A stretch of 64,000 bases of DNA from Phycisphaera sp. (GCA_003712165.1 RHLH01000001.1:1523575-1587574); one strand, 5' to 3'; positions 1 through 8,751 are shown, counted from the first letter of the stretch. Made by a program: numbers and translations. The notes: generated by a model from the sequence alone, not told the origin.

Positions 1-1
1 C

Positions 2-505
2 ATCTACAGGCCCGACCGATTTCTGCGTGGCGGCGACCATACGGGCTTCAACGAATCAGGCTTCGCGGCTGTGCGATTGACTGAAGTCTACGAGAACTAT
101 GACCAGCAGCACCAGGATGTCAGAACCGAGGATGGCAAACAGTTCGGCGATCTCATCGAGTTCGTCGATGGGGATTACATCGCGGACGTTGCCAGATTGA
201 ATACCGCCGGCCTTATTCATCTCGCAAACGCACCGTCAGAGCCCGGCAATGCGCGCATGATCGTTGCCGAGTTGACCAACGACACCACACTCCGCTGGGA
301 ATCCTCGCCCGAGAGCGATGTCGCCGGCTATGAGATCGTCTGGCGAGAAACGACCAGCCCGTATTGGCAGCACGCACAGGATGTGGGCAACACGACCGAA
401 GGCACTATCGATCTCAGCAAGGACAACTGGTTCTTCGGGGTGAGGTCGTACGACGCCGACGGCTATCGTTCGCCGGTTGTGTTTCCGATCGCAGCGAGGG
501 AGTAA
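2..505 (+). CDS. M28-family zinc peptidase, C-terminal part (cut by window edge)
   Basis: The reading frame is open from the left edge, so only the last 167 residues are present. The segment GGDHTGFNESGFAAVRLTE followed by ENYDQQHQ matches the end of M28 aminopeptidase-like metallopeptidases, where the His of the GDHxxF motif binds zinc. Residues from about 80 on (LRWESSPESDVAGYEIVWR onward) look like a fibronectin type III-like domain, as often follows the catalytic domain in secreted members. The family hydrolyses peptides, usually outside the cytoplasm; a signal peptide cannot be checked because the N-terminus is missing. The next gene starts 170 bases downstream on the same strand. Family call is firm, substrate unknown. 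Confidence 0.85.
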   Translation: MYRPDRFLRGGDHTGFNESGFAAVRLTEVYENYDQQHQDVRTEDGKQFGDLIEFVDGDYIADVARLNTAGLIHLANAPSEPGNARMIVAELTNDTTLRWESSPESDVAGYEIVWRETTSPYWQHAQDVGNTTEGTIDLSKDNWFFGVRSYDADGYRSPVVFPIAARE

Positions 506-674
506 GGCAGCCAAGTCAATCGACAAGACGACCCTTCCACAACGCAAACATCTCGTGTTTTATTGGCACCGCATGCGGGTTGTGTCATGTTTGAGGTGTG
601 GGGCGGCAGTGTTGCCGCTTGCTATTGCGGTTTTGGTCGGCCCGGTGCAACGGGCTGCCAGTGGGAGAAATGAA

Positions 675-1259
675 ATGTTGACATACTCAATGCGCAGTGC
701 CGTTGGCGCTGCAGCGGTTGCATGCTTCGCGACCGGAGCCCAGGCGGATGATCTTCTCATCGTTGATCTGACCGTCCCGAATCAGGTCACGATCAACTCA
801 ACAGCTGGGCTCTCCGCTGCCACCGTTTCTGGCAGCGACACGACCGGCATCTACTTCGACAATTTCTATGGTGTTGCCGGCAACGCTCTCGCCGATGTGC
901 TTGTCTCGGGCGATATCACCAATGTTGGAAACCCGTCAGATTTCACCCCTGACCTCTTCAGAGGCGGGAGCGGTACCGATACTGGGCTGAATTTGTGGAG
1001 CTGGTCCTCGGACTTCACGGTTGATTTCACAGCAGGTACCCAGGCTTTTACGGGATCTGGCACCTGGACTCTCACTGCCGATGAGTACGCAGACATGCTG
1101 GCCGGGAACATGAGCGGCGACCTGTACTTCCCTGCAGATACATCAGACGACGTCGCGAACGCGACACTGCTCGGTACTTATAAAGTGATCGTGCCTGCGC
1201 CCGCATCTGTGGTGCTGCTCGGCATCGGTGGAGCCGCAGCAATACGCCGTCGTCGTTAG
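675..1259 (+). CDS. Secreted protein with PEP-CTERM-like C-terminal sorting tail
   Basis: A 194-residue exported protein of unknown function. The start at 675 is chosen because GGGAGA lies 7 bases upstream and the N-terminus then reads as a signal peptide (MRSAVGAAAVACFATGAQA). The frame is open further upstream to 477, but that extension has no ribosome site. The mature part is rich in Thr, Ser, Asp and Gly, as in beta-rich surface proteins. The C-terminus, VPAPASVVLLGIGGAAAIRRRR, has the PEP-CTERM layout: short proline motif, hydrophobic helix, basic end. This class is normally cleaved and anchored by an exosortase, which is not in this window. A hairpin follows the stop. Confidence 0.8.
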   Translation: MLTYSMRSAVGAAAVACFATGAQADDLLIVDLTVPNQVTINSTAGLSAATVSGSDTTGIYFDNFYGVAGNALADVLVSGDITNVGNPSDFTPDLFRGGSGTDTGLNLWSWSSDFTVDFTAGTQAFTGSGTWTLTADEYADMLAGNMSGDLYFPADTSDDVANATLLGTYKVIVPAPASVVLLGIGGAAAIRRRR

Positions 1260-1291
1260 TTCGCTCCAGTCGGTTTTGATCTGCCATACTC

Positions 1292-1320
1292 GGCCGGCTT
1301 CTCATCGGGAGGAGCCGGCC
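1292..1320. terminator. Hairpin between convergent genes
   Basis: GGCCGGCTTCTC and GAGGAGCCGGCC form a 12-bp stem with one G-U pair around the loop ATCGG. It lies between the stop of the PEP-CTERM-like gene and the end of the LOG gene, so it could end transcription from both sides. The T-run is poor on the plus side. Confidence 0.55.
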
Positions 1321-1327
1321 GATTTCA

Positions 1328-1873
1328 TCAGTGACTACTCTCTATCGCCTTGATCGCACGCGCGGAATCGGTTTCGATACTGAGCCCATCAAATGTACCA
1401 TTGGGCATAAAGCCAAGAGCTTTGCCCTGCTGCAGGAACGCCCAGAGCCCGTCGTAGTAGCCGTTGACGTTGATGAGTGTGATCGGTTTCTCGTGGAACC
1501 GTAGCTGCCGCCAGGTAATAGCTTCGAAGAGTTCGTCCATCGTGCCGAACCCGCCCGGCAGGACAAGGAACGCGTCTGAGAGCTGGGTGAGCTTTGCCTT
1601 GCGTTCATGCATCCCCGAGACGACGTGGTTCTCGTGCAGGCCCGGGTGAGCCTGTTCGAGATCGACAAGTTGCTGCGGGATGACCCCCACGACACGGCCG
1701 CCCGCTTTGAGGGCGGCGTCGGCGATCACGCCCATCAACCCGAGCTGTCCCCCGCCGTACACGAGGGTGTGCCCGGCCTCGGCGATCGTTCTCCCAGCCT
1801 CAGCCGCGGCCTCAGTCCAGACGGGCGAATCACCCGGGCGAGCACCGAGGTAGACGCAGATCGACGTGCTCAC
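1328..1873 (-). CDS. LOG family nucleoside-monophosphate phosphoribohydrolase
   Basis: A 181-residue Rossmann-fold protein of the TIGR00730/LOG family, which removes ribose 5-phosphate from AMP or cytokinin ribotides to release the free base. The signature PGGFGTMDE is at residues 106-114 and MHERK at 88-92; GGGQLGLMG (about 40-48) is the nucleotide-binding loop. Length is typical. The start is a GTG whose bases overlap the TGA stop of the PrpD-like gene upstream, so the two are probably translationally coupled. Bacterial LOG proteins often have housekeeping or unknown roles; cytokinin production cannot be inferred from the sequence alone. Confidence 0.9.
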   Translation of the reverse strand: MSTSICVYLGARPGDSPVWTEAAAEAGRTIAEAGHTLVYGGGQLGLMGVIADAALKAGGRVVGVIPQQLVDLEQAHPGLHENHVVSGMHERKAKLTQLSDAFLVLPGGFGTMDELFEAITWRQLRFHEKPITLINVNGYYDGLWAFLQQGKALGFMPNGTFDGLSIETDSARAIKAIESSH

Positions 1874-3465
1874 TTGAACGTTCCGCGGACGGTGATCTCG
1901 TAGTCGTTGATGCTTCGGAGCTCGTCGGCGTTCAAGTTCGAGATGCTGTTGTACCGCTCGATGATGGGCTCGGGGCTCTCGAATGCGAGGCTGCCAAGGA
2001 GCCTGAACTTGTGAGCGAGAATGTCTTTGAGATCCGCTGTGGTGTTGCGTGCGTGGCCGCCCGGGTACATGACGAGTCCGGATTCGTGAGCCGCGCCCGA
2101 GCTGTCGGAAATGACGACGCTGGTGGGGATGCCGTCGGGGTAACGGTCGTCGTATTCCTTGCCGCCGTGCTCGAACTCGATCTTGTCCATGAGCGAGCGT
2201 GTGCGTTCGTCGTAGATCGCGGCGTCGCCGTAATCGGCAGGCTCAAGCATGAGATCCTTCCAGCCGACCTTCTTGCTCGTGAGCGCCTTACGCAGCAGCG
2301 TGGAGATGATGTAGACCATCGAGTGGTCCGCGCTCTGACGTGTGGTTGGGTTCCGCTTCGCGGGATCGCCGATGATCCCGAACGCGGGCTCGTAGGCGAT
2401 GATTTTGATCTTCTCGATGTTCGCACCGCTCTCGTCCTCGAGGAGCGAGGGGCTCTTTTCGAGCAGGTCGAGCATGGCCTGGATCGCGCCAGCTGACTGG
2501 TGCTCGTACAGGCCCAGCTTGAAGTGCATGCCCATGACCGTGAAGTCCTTGCCGGACTTGGCGAGGTGCAGATCGAACGGGGACGCGTCAGCATTCTCTG
2601 TGTTCTGTGGATCCTTGCCCGTGGCGACGAACATCTGCCCGGGGCCCTCGAAGATGCGGAAGATCGCCTCGGGGTTGCGGAAGATATCGCGCGGCCCGAG
2701 GAAGCCCTTCATCGAGCGCTTCACGGCGGTAATCGCGAACTCGGTGCTGATGGCTGCAGAGGCGCCCTTTGAGTCAGAGAGCTGCTTGCCGGCACGGATC
2801 GCACGGAACGGGATCGCGTGCGCGACGACCATGCCGATCGCGCTCTCGATTTGCTCGGCGGTTGCGCCGAGCATGGCGCCGAAGGTTGCCGCCGAGGCGA
2901 TCGCGCCGTGGACGACGTGGTCAACCTTGTAGGTCTTCAGGCTGAAGACCTCTGCGAGGCGTCCACGGATCTCGTCGGAGAGGACCATGCCTTGCAGCGC
3001 GTACGCTCCGTCCATGCCAGCCATCTGTGCCGCGGCGATCGCGACCGGGTAGAAGTCGTTGTGGCCGAACTCGCCGGCGGTGTTGCCGCGCTCGGGGTCG
3101 TATCCGAAATTTGTGCCGTTGGAGTCCCATTCGCGGACCGCGTTGGAGTTGGCGAGGATCGCCTTTTCGGGCGAGACGAGGGTGGAGGAGCCAAAGACTG
3201 TTGCGCCCTTCTGCTCGGCGTTTCCCACCTGTTGGGTAGCGTCACCAACCGGGTAGCCCAGTGCCTCGTCGCGGAGGACGGTCGGAGCGTTGGTTCCAAG
3301 AGCCAGCGCGGACAGGCCGCAGAGGCAGGCGTCGGTGTGGAACATCCGGGTTCGTTCGAGGACGCTCTCGTCGGGAGTGCCCGACTTCATGAATTCGATC
3401 GCGTACTCAGCGATGCCGAGAGCCTGGTTGGTGTTGGCGGGGAGATGGACAAAATCGCTCGACAT
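1870..3465 (-). CDS. MmgE/PrpD family protein
   Basis: A 531-residue member of the MmgE/PrpD superfamily, which includes 2-methylcitrate dehydratase (propionate breakdown), cis-aconitate decarboxylase and related enzymes. Typical segments are the central GHNDFYPVAIAAAQ region, the helical HGAIASAATFGAMLGA region and SADHSMVYIISTLLRKAL near residue 380. The start is supported by CGGAG 8 bases upstream. A TATACA -10-like box lies about 20 bases before the start, but no good -35 is visible. No prpB or prpC gene is nearby, so a methylcitrate role is not supported by context. The exact substrate is unknown. Confidence 0.85.
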   Translation of the reverse strand: MSSDFVHLPANTNQALGIAEYAIEFMKSGTPDESVLERTRMFHTDACLCGLSALALGTNAPTVLRDEALGYPVGDATQQVGNAEQKGATVFGSSTLVSPEKAILANSNAVREWDSNGTNFGYDPERGNTAGEFGHNDFYPVAIAAAQMAGMDGAYALQGMVLSDEIRGRLAEVFSLKTYKVDHVVHGAIASAATFGAMLGATAEQIESAIGMVVAHAIPFRAIRAGKQLSDSKGASAAISTEFAITAVKRSMKGFLGPRDIFRNPEAIFRIFEGPGQMFVATGKDPQNTENADASPFDLHLAKSGKDFTVMGMHFKLGLYEHQSAGAIQAMLDLLEKSPSLLEDESGANIEKIKIIAYEPAFGIIGDPAKRNPTTRQSADHSMVYIISTLLRKALTSKKVGWKDLMLEPADYGDAAIYDERTRSLMDKIEFEHGGKEYDDRYPDGIPTSVVISDSSGAAHESGLVMYPGGHARNTTADLKDILAHKFRLLGSLAFESPEPIIERYNSISNLNADELRSINDYEITVRGTFK

Positions 3466-3534
3466 GGGTCGCTCCGTTGGCGTGTATACAGGGGTTTCAG
3501 GCCAAGCCTATGCCTGCCGGGAGCGTGTGTGGAG

Positions 3535-4233
3535 TCAGGCGGGCGGTGTCATGTCACCGAAGGGCTGGCGCTGCCAGAGGGCCATGCCCGGGGTGTACCA
3601 CGAGCAGTAGGGCAGGTTGATCAGGTTGCCGCCGAATCTTCTCTTGATCTCACGGAGAGCGCCGTTGACGCGCTGGTCTTCCTTGGGTTCTGCGATCAGA
3701 TAGGTGTTGTCGAAGATGACCACCGAGTCGTCATCGAGGTGGGGCTCTACGAGCTCAAACTCACGGATGACCTGTTGGTAGAGATGGCTGCCGTCGAGGA
3801 ACGCGACTGCGACCTTGTCGTCGCCCGTGAGCATCTCTGGAAGCTGCTCGATCGCGTCACCCTCATAGAACCGGACAATATCCCTCAGCCCAGCCTTTGT
3901 GACGTTGTCCCTCGCCTTGGCCGAGTACTCGGGTTCGAGTTCGACCGTGCGCACCTCGCCCGAGCCCTTTGAATCCTTGATCGCCTGCGCGAGGACGATC
4001 GAAGAAGACCCGATGTTGGTTCCTGTCTCGATGATTAGGTTGAACGCGTCTGGCCTGAGGCGGCAGAGGACGGTGTAGTAGAGCATGCCCCACGCCGGGT
4101 AGCCGATGCTGTAACCGGTGGTGGCTTCCCACTCCTTCCTATCGACGGCGTTGGCGTCGAGCGTGCGAAGGTGCTCGTTGGGCAGGAGCGACCGGTCGTA
4201 GTCTGTCATTCTGTAGAAGAGCGGGTCTCGCAT
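3535..4233 (-). CDS. Class I SAM-dependent methyltransferase-like protein
   Basis: A 232-residue protein with a Rossmann methyltransferase core. IIETGTNIGSSSIVLAQAI is motif I (SAM binding), VRTVELEPEY carries the acidic ribose-binding residue, and VAVAFLDGSHLYQQV plus VIFDNTYL match the Methyltransf_24/CmcI-like group. The start at 4233 is preferred because AAAGGAG lies 7 bases upstream; the frame runs open to 4299 without a better site. It is the first gene of a minus-strand series, 69 bases upstream of the PrpD-like gene, and diverges from the thiolase. The methyl acceptor is unknown. Confidence 0.8.
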   Translation of the reverse strand: MRDPLFYRMTDYDRSLLPNEHLRTLDANAVDRKEWEATTGYSIGYPAWGMLYYTVLCRLRPDAFNLIIETGTNIGSSSIVLAQAIKDSKGSGEVRTVELEPEYSAKARDNVTKAGLRDIVRFYEGDAIEQLPEMLTGDDKVAVAFLDGSHLYQQVIREFELVEPHLDDDSVVIFDNTYLIAEPKEDQRVNGALREIKRRFGGNLINLPYCSWYTPGMALWQRQPFGDMTPPA

Positions 4234-4381
4234 CGCTAGCTCCTTTGGTGGATGTGAGTCTAGGGAGGCCTGGGCAGATTCTGGGCGTACACGGAACACC
4301 TGATGGCTTGGCAGAGTTGTATACAGGCCTAGGATGCTCTGCGAGCATGCCGCTCGTGGGCCCTAGTGCAGGAGAGATGCC

Positions 4382-5581
4382 TTGTCCGCCAATCAGCCAG
4401 TTATCGTCGCAGCCAAGCGCACTCCTATCGGCCGATTCTTTGGCGGATACAGCAGAACATCCTCGACCAAGCTGGGCAGCTTTGCTGTTAGGGCCGTGCT
4501 GGACGAGGTCCCCGCCGCGAAGGACCACGTTGACGAGTGCATTATGGGCTGCGTGCTCCAGGCGGGCCTCGGCCAGAACCCCGCACGCCAGGCAGCGCTT
4601 GGTGGAGGCCTGCCCGACACGGTCAGCGCGAAGACCATCAACAAGGTCTGCGGCTCGGGTCTCGAAGCAGTCATGCTGGCGGCGCAGTCGATCAAGGCAG
4701 GCGATAACGAGTGCGTCGTCGCCGGTGGTCTTGAGAACATGACGCTTGCGCCGCACTACTCAAACGTCCGCCAGGGCGCCAAGTTCGGCCCGGCGACGCT
4801 CCAGGATCACATGCAGCACGACGGGCTGACTTGTGCGTTCGAGGGCTGGGCGATGGGCAATGCCGCGGACCACATTGCGAAGAAGTACGACGTGAGCCGA
4901 GAGGAGCAGGACCGGTTTAGCGCTCAGAGCCATGTGCGTGCGGCGAAGGCGACCGCCGAGGGCTGGTTCGACAACGAGATGATCAAGCTGACCGGCGAGG
5001 ATCTGGGCAATCGCAAGAAGCCTGGGCCTGAGGGCGGCGTGCAGGCCGACGAGGGCATCCGGGGTGACTCGACCCCCGAGGGTCTTGCGGGCCTTAGGCC
5101 CGTCTTCGAGAAGGACGGTTCAGTAACCGCGGGGAACGCGAGCCAGATATCAGATGGTGCCGCGGCGACCATCGTGATGAGTGCGAGCAAGGCCGAGGAA
5201 GTCGGCGCCAAGCCCTTGGCCAAGATTCTCAGCTACGCCACCAGCGGCGTCGCACCCAAGGACATATTCGCAGCTCCCATCACAGGTGTGGCTCAGGCCA
5301 TCGAGAAAGCCAGGCTCACCATCGACGATATCGATCTCTTCGAGATCAATGAGGCGTTCGCGGCTCAAGTTCTCTGCAACATCAAGGAATTGGGCATCCC
5401 AGAGGACAAGCTCAACATCTGCGGCGGGGGCATCGCGCTGGGTCACCCGATCGGGGCATCGGGCACCCGTGTGCTGACCACGCTGATTCATCAGATGCAT
5501 CGCACAGGCGCCAAGCGTGGTGTCGCGGGTCTCTGCCTGGGCGGGGGCAACTCCGTCGCGATGGTCATCGAAGCGGTCTGA
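4382..5581 (+). CDS. Acetyl-CoA C-acyltransferase (thiolase)
   Basis: A 399-residue thiolase that joins or cleaves acyl-CoA and acetyl-CoA. The nucleophile lies in NKVCGSG (Cys90), the catalytic His in GHPIGASG (His355), and the second cysteine in CLGGGN (Cys385). The length is typical for biosynthetic or degradative type II thiolases. The only good start is a TTG at 4382, preceded by AGGAGAG with normal spacing; the nearby ATG is in another frame. It stands alone and is followed by a strong terminator. Whether it acts in acetoacetyl-CoA formation or fatty acid breakdown cannot be told from the sequence. Confidence 0.92.
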   Translation: MSANQPVIVAAKRTPIGRFFGGYSRTSSTKLGSFAVRAVLDEVPAAKDHVDECIMGCVLQAGLGQNPARQAALGGGLPDTVSAKTINKVCGSGLEAVMLAAQSIKAGDNECVVAGGLENMTLAPHYSNVRQGAKFGPATLQDHMQHDGLTCAFEGWAMGNAADHIAKKYDVSREEQDRFSAQSHVRAAKATAEGWFDNEMIKLTGEDLGNRKKPGPEGGVQADEGIRGDSTPEGLAGLRPVFEKDGSVTAGNASQISDGAAATIVMSASKAEEVGAKPLAKILSYATSGVAPKDIFAAPITGVAQAIEKARLTIDDIDLFEINEAFAAQVLCNIKELGIPEDKLNICGGGIALGHPIGASGTRVLTTLIHQMHRTGAKRGVAGLCLGGGNSVAMVIEAV

Positions 5582-5614
5582 ATACTGGCTGATTGATAAC
5601 CGATCTCAACGCGA

Positions 5615-5644
5615 GCACGGCAATCCTCGGATTGTCGTGCTTTT
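5615..5644 (+). terminator. Rho-independent terminator of the thiolase gene
   Basis: GCACGGCAATCC pairs with GGATTGTCGTGC (one G-U pair) around a tight CTCG loop and is followed directly by TTTT. It lies 34 bases after the thiolase stop. Confidence 0.85.
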
Positions 5645-5678
5645 GCATAAAGACAATGCAAGTTCAATGTTCCGGGCG

Positions 5679-5706
5679 TTGACATCCGATGATGAATGTG
5701 TACACT
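5679..5706 (+). promoter_or_regulatory. Sigma70-like promoter for a short transcript
   Basis: TTGACA (5679-5684), a 16-base spacer and TACACT (5701-5706). This is the best match to a housekeeping promoter in the window apart from the one before tRNA-Asp. It follows the thiolase terminator and precedes the 28-codon ORF at 5791. Transcription would start near 5713. Confidence 0.65.
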
Positions 5707-5790
5707 GGCCGCTCGGCGAGGGCTCTTTGCCCAATCCGATGTAACTGACCGGGTTTGTGGCAAACGCCACGCATCGAAAGGAGCCAAGCA

Positions 5791-5877
5791 ATGCTCAACG
5801 CTGATACGAACAACGTTGTCGTGGCAGGGTTCCGTAATGATGTATGCCCAGGCCAGCACCAACCAATTGCTGGTTGA
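5791..5877 (+). CDS. Possible 28-residue small protein or leader peptide
   Basis: AAAGGAG at 5777-5783 sits 7 bases before ATG, which is an ideal ribosome site. The 28 codons encode MLNADTNNVVVAGF followed by RNDVCPGQHQPIAG and a TGA. It resembles no family I recognise and has no membrane segment. The strong upstream promoter and the terminator before it argue for its own transcription unit. It could be a leader peptide, a small RNA with a chance ORF, or a small protein. The codon count is too small to judge coding bias. Confidence 0.45.
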   Translation: MLNADTNNVVVAGFRNDVCPGQHQPIAG

Positions 5878-6385
5878 CATCGGCTAAGCCGAACCACTGC
5901 TCATCAACGTCCTGTTCTTGAACCCTTACGGGGTTGCCGTGCGCGTCTGAATCGCGTCCGGTGATCGCGGGAAGGGGTGCACCTGTTGTTGTTTTTCGTT
6001 GCCGTTGTACGTGGGCGATGCCCGCGATGGTTGTCCTGCGCGACGAGCGCGGACGAAATAGTGAGATAGAAAATGGAAAGCAAGGAATTCATGACCGAGG
6101 AATGGGCTCGGTTGGAACGAACGAGCCGGGCCTCGACCGGCCACGAGCGCGAGGCCGCGAGGTTGCTGCGGGAGTCAAGATCGAACAGGCGTGGGTACCG
6201 CGTGGTCGTGGGGCCTCTGACCCTGATGGTCAGGTGGCGCTCCGGGGCTGGGCGTTACCGGCGGGCGCGGAGCGTTCGGCTCGGATGAAAAACGTGGATT
6301 CGGGGCGTATACAGGCCGATCGGATGGGTAACCAGCCGATCGAGGGCCCTAGAGTCGCGGCGACCTTCAAACCGTGGAGAAGAAG
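5878..6385 (+). other. Gap before aspS
   Basis: About 500 bases with no well supported gene. It holds a short hairpin (AACCC, loop TTAC, GGGTT-like arm, around 5919-5935), a possible small ORF at 6073-6288, and a TATACA -10-like box near 6308 without a convincing -35. No T-box or known riboswitch core was recognised. Confidence 0.5.
6073..6288 (+). CDS. Possible 71-residue Arg-rich small protein
   Basis: ATG at 6073 opens 71 codons starting MESKEFMTEEWARLERTSRA and ending in an Arg-rich stretch. Third codon positions are GC-rich like the neighbours, which fits coding, but GC-rich DNA gives such frames by chance. The upstream GAGATAG is a weak ribosome site. No family is recognised. It could be a real small gene in the aspS leader, or noise. 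Confidence 0.3.
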   Translation: MESKEFMTEEWARLERTSRASTGHEREAARLLRESRSNRRGYRVVVGPLTLMVRWRSGAGRYRRARSVRLG

Positions 6386-8188
6386 ATGCTCAAGCGGACG
6401 CACAACTGCAACCAACTGACCACCGAACACGTCGGCCAGACCGTGGCCCTCGCGGGATGGGTCAACGCCTACCGAGACCACGGCACGGGTCTCATCTTCG
6501 TAGATATCCGAGATCGCGAGGGCCTGACCCAGCTCGTGTTCGACACCGAGGACGCTTCTCAGGAACTGCTCGAGCAGGCGGACAAGCTGCGCAACGAGTT
6601 CGTGATCGCCGCTGAGGGGACGGTTCGAGTCCGCGAGGGCGGCCCGAACCCCAAGCTCGCGACGGGTGAGATCGAGGTTGTCGTTCAGAGGCTCGAAGTC
6701 TTGAGTGCGAGCGAGACGCCACCTTTCTTGCCCAACGACGAGAAGGGCGACTTGCCTCGTGAAGAAGTCCGCCTCAAGCACCGGTACATCGATCTGCGCA
6801 GGCCTGCGATGCAGCAGATCCTCAAGACGCGTCACCGCGTGACGAAGGTCGTGCGCGATTACTTCGACGAGCAGGGTTTCCTTGAGATCGAGACCCCGAT
6901 CCTGTGTAAGTCCACACCTGAAGGCGCGCGAGACTTCATCGTGCCTAGCCGGAACCAGGCGGGGAACTGGTACGCACTTCCCCAGTCTCCTCAGCTGTTC
7001 AAGCAGCTGCTGATGGTCTCAGGGTGTGACAAGTACCTCCAGATCTGCCGATGCTTCCGCGACGAAGACCCTCGCGCCGACCGGCAGGCGGAGTTCACGC
7101 AGATTGACTGTGAAATGAGCTTCGTCGAGCGTGAGGACGTGATGCAGACGATGGAGGGCGTCGTCCGCCGGGTTTTCAAGGAGGTCATGGGTGTCGAGGT
7201 GCCAACGCTTGACAGGATGCCTTATCACGAGGCGATGGACCGTTACGGCATCGACCGCCCCGACCGCCGATACGGGCTCGAACTGGTCGATCTCTCGGAA
7301 GCGTGTGCAAACTCCGAGTTCAAGGTCTTCCAGGGTGCGCTGGCCAAGCGTCAGGGGATGATCAAGGCCATCCGCGTGCCAGGCGGCGCTGACAAGCTCA
7401 CACGCAAGATGACCGACGGGTACACCGAGTTCGTGAAGCAGTTTGGCGCGGGCGGCGTGCCCGTGGTCAAGGTCAACGCCGAGGGCAAGCCCGAGACGGG
7501 CATTGCGCGATTCATCGAGGCCGAGTGGCCGGCGATCGCAGAGCTCACCGGCGCAGAGCCCGGAGACACGATCCTGTTTGGTGCCGACTCTCGCACGACA
7601 TGCCTCAAGGCGATGGGCGAGCTGCGCATCAAGATTGCGAAAGATCTCGATCTCATTGACGAGAGCAAGTGGGACTTCCTCTGGGTTGTCGATTTCCCGA
7701 TGTTCGAGTACGACGAGGAGGGCGGCCGGTTCTACGCGATGCACCACCCGTTCACCGCGCCAGAGCCCAGCCAGATCGACGCGTTCCTGAACGCAGATCC
7801 GAAGGACGTTGACACGATCGAGGGCATCGTCAGCGCGGGCTACGACATCGTCTGCAACGGCTCCGAGATCGGGGGCGGATCGATCCGTATTCATAACCAG
7901 CAGGTCCAGTCCAAGGTCTTTGAGCTGCTTGGTATGTCCAAGGAAGAAGCCAAGGACAAGTTCAGCTTCCTTCTGGATGCACTCCAGCTCGGTGCCCCGC
8001 CCCACGGCGGGATCGCCTTCGGTCTCGACCGGCTCGTCATGCACCTGACAGGCACGGACAACATCCGCGACGTCATCGCGTTCCCCAAGACACAGATCGG
8101 CGCGGACCTCATGACGGAGGCCCCGAGCCAGGTCAGCGAGGATCAGCTCAAGGAGCTGCACGTGCTCGAGGTTGAGATCGAGGAGTGA
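6386..8188 (+). CDS. aspS: Aspartyl-tRNA synthetase
   Basis: A 600-residue class IIb synthetase that charges tRNA(Asp), or tRNA(Asp) and tRNA(Asn) if non-discriminating. The N-terminal OB-fold anticodon domain (LAGWVNAYRDHGTGLIFVDI) is followed by motif 2 (FRDEDPRADRQAEFTQID), a bacterial GAD insertion domain, and motif 3 (GGIAFGLDRLVM). Length matches bacterial AspRS. The start at 6386 is preferred over the GTG at 6374 because GGAGA lies just upstream and the protein then begins MLKRTHNC. A gene for tRNA-Asp is also in this window, 43 kb away. The next gene begins inside the stop codon. Confidence 0.97.
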   Translation: MLKRTHNCNQLTTEHVGQTVALAGWVNAYRDHGTGLIFVDIRDREGLTQLVFDTEDASQELLEQADKLRNEFVIAAEGTVRVREGGPNPKLATGEIEVVVQRLEVLSASETPPFLPNDEKGDLPREEVRLKHRYIDLRRPAMQQILKTRHRVTKVVRDYFDEQGFLEIETPILCKSTPEGARDFIVPSRNQAGNWYALPQSPQLFKQLLMVSGCDKYLQICRCFRDEDPRADRQAEFTQIDCEMSFVEREDVMQTMEGVVRRVFKEVMGVEVPTLDRMPYHEAMDRYGIDRPDRRYGLELVDLSEACANSEFKVFQGALAKRQGMIKAIRVPGGADKLTRKMTDGYTEFVKQFGAGGVPVVKVNAEGKPETGIARFIEAEWPAIAELTGAEPGDTILFGADSRTTCLKAMGELRIKIAKDLDLIDESKWDFLWVVDFPMFEYDEEGGRFYAMHHPFTAPEPSQIDAFLNADPKDVDTIEGIVSAGYDIVCNGSEIGGGSIRIHNQQVQSKVFELLGMSKEEAKDKFSFLLDALQLGAPPHGGIAFGLDRLVMHLTGTDNIRDVIAFPKTQIGADLMTEAPSQVSEDQLKELHVLEVEIEE

Positions 8189-8748
8189 GGCGGTTCCGCG
8201 ATCCGAGGACCGGGCCGTTTGAGCGTGCTTTTCGCACGAGTGAACTCTCGGTCGCAACTGACTTGCTCAACGATCGGCACGCATATTGGTCCCGAGCATT
8301 GCTGCAGCGAGAATCAGAGAAAGATGAAGCTTGGCCAGAGGATCATGATTTAAAGGGGTGGGTGCGGATCGATCGATCGCCAACGGTTCAATTTGTGGTT
8401 GCTGTTATTGCAATAACCGCGATGGTGCTCTTTCTTCATCCAGTGTCAATGCTGCTGTTTGTAGTAGTTGGTTTAGAAGTGTTGAAACACTACCTCAAAG
8501 CAAGGGCACGGAAGAATCCGGCGAACCGCCTACTCGAATCTAAGCTCGATCTGTACAGCAGAATCCGACGAGGGCAATGTCTTGATTGTGCTTATGATCT
8601 GACGGGTTGCCCGAATGAACTAAGAATCGAATCTGATCATCCCATAGGCCCGAGACTGTGTCCGGAGTGTGCTTCATTCTGGCCCAGGCTTCCAGAGCCG
8701 ACTCCTGACGAGATGCACCGGTGGCACAAGGCATGGTTCAGGCGCTAA
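8185..8748 (+). CDS. Membrane protein with C-terminal zinc ribbon (member 1 of 3)
   Basis: A 187-residue protein starting at a GTG that overlaps the aspS stop. Residues about 69-101 form two hydrophobic segments (FVVAVIAITAMVLFLHP, then SMLLFVVVGLEVL). After a basic stretch comes CLDCAYDLTG and, further on, LCPECASFWP: four cysteines in two pairs, a zinc ribbon facing the cytoplasm. The same layout occurs at 14605-15114 and 23727-24287. The base composition is more AT-rich than aspS or the following SDR gene. The CxxCxYDLxG...CPEC pattern is, to my knowledge, common in planctomycetes, but no function is assigned. Confidence 0.7.
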   Translation: MRRFRDPRTGPFERAFRTSELSVATDLLNDRHAYWSRALLQRESEKDEAWPEDHDLKGWVRIDRSPTVQFVVAVIAITAMVLFLHPVSMLLFVVVGLEVLKHYLKARARKNPANRLLESKLDLYSRIRRGQCLDCAYDLTGCPNELRIESDHPIGPRLCPECASFWPRLPEPTPDEMHRWHKAWFRR

Positions 8749-8751
8749 GCC

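Noticed and set aside
2818..3972. Long open frame of 384 codons on the strand opposite the PrpD-like and methyltransferase genes
   Set aside because: It mirrors the codon bias of the real genes, matches no family and spans two of them.
3483..6315. Repeated TATACAGG-like boxes near 3484, 4319 and 6307
   Set aside because: Only 8 bases are common, there is no fixed spacing to starts and no -35 partner; chance is likely.
5934..6419. 161-codon frame running into aspS
   Set aside because: It overlaps the aspS start in another frame and has no ribosome site.
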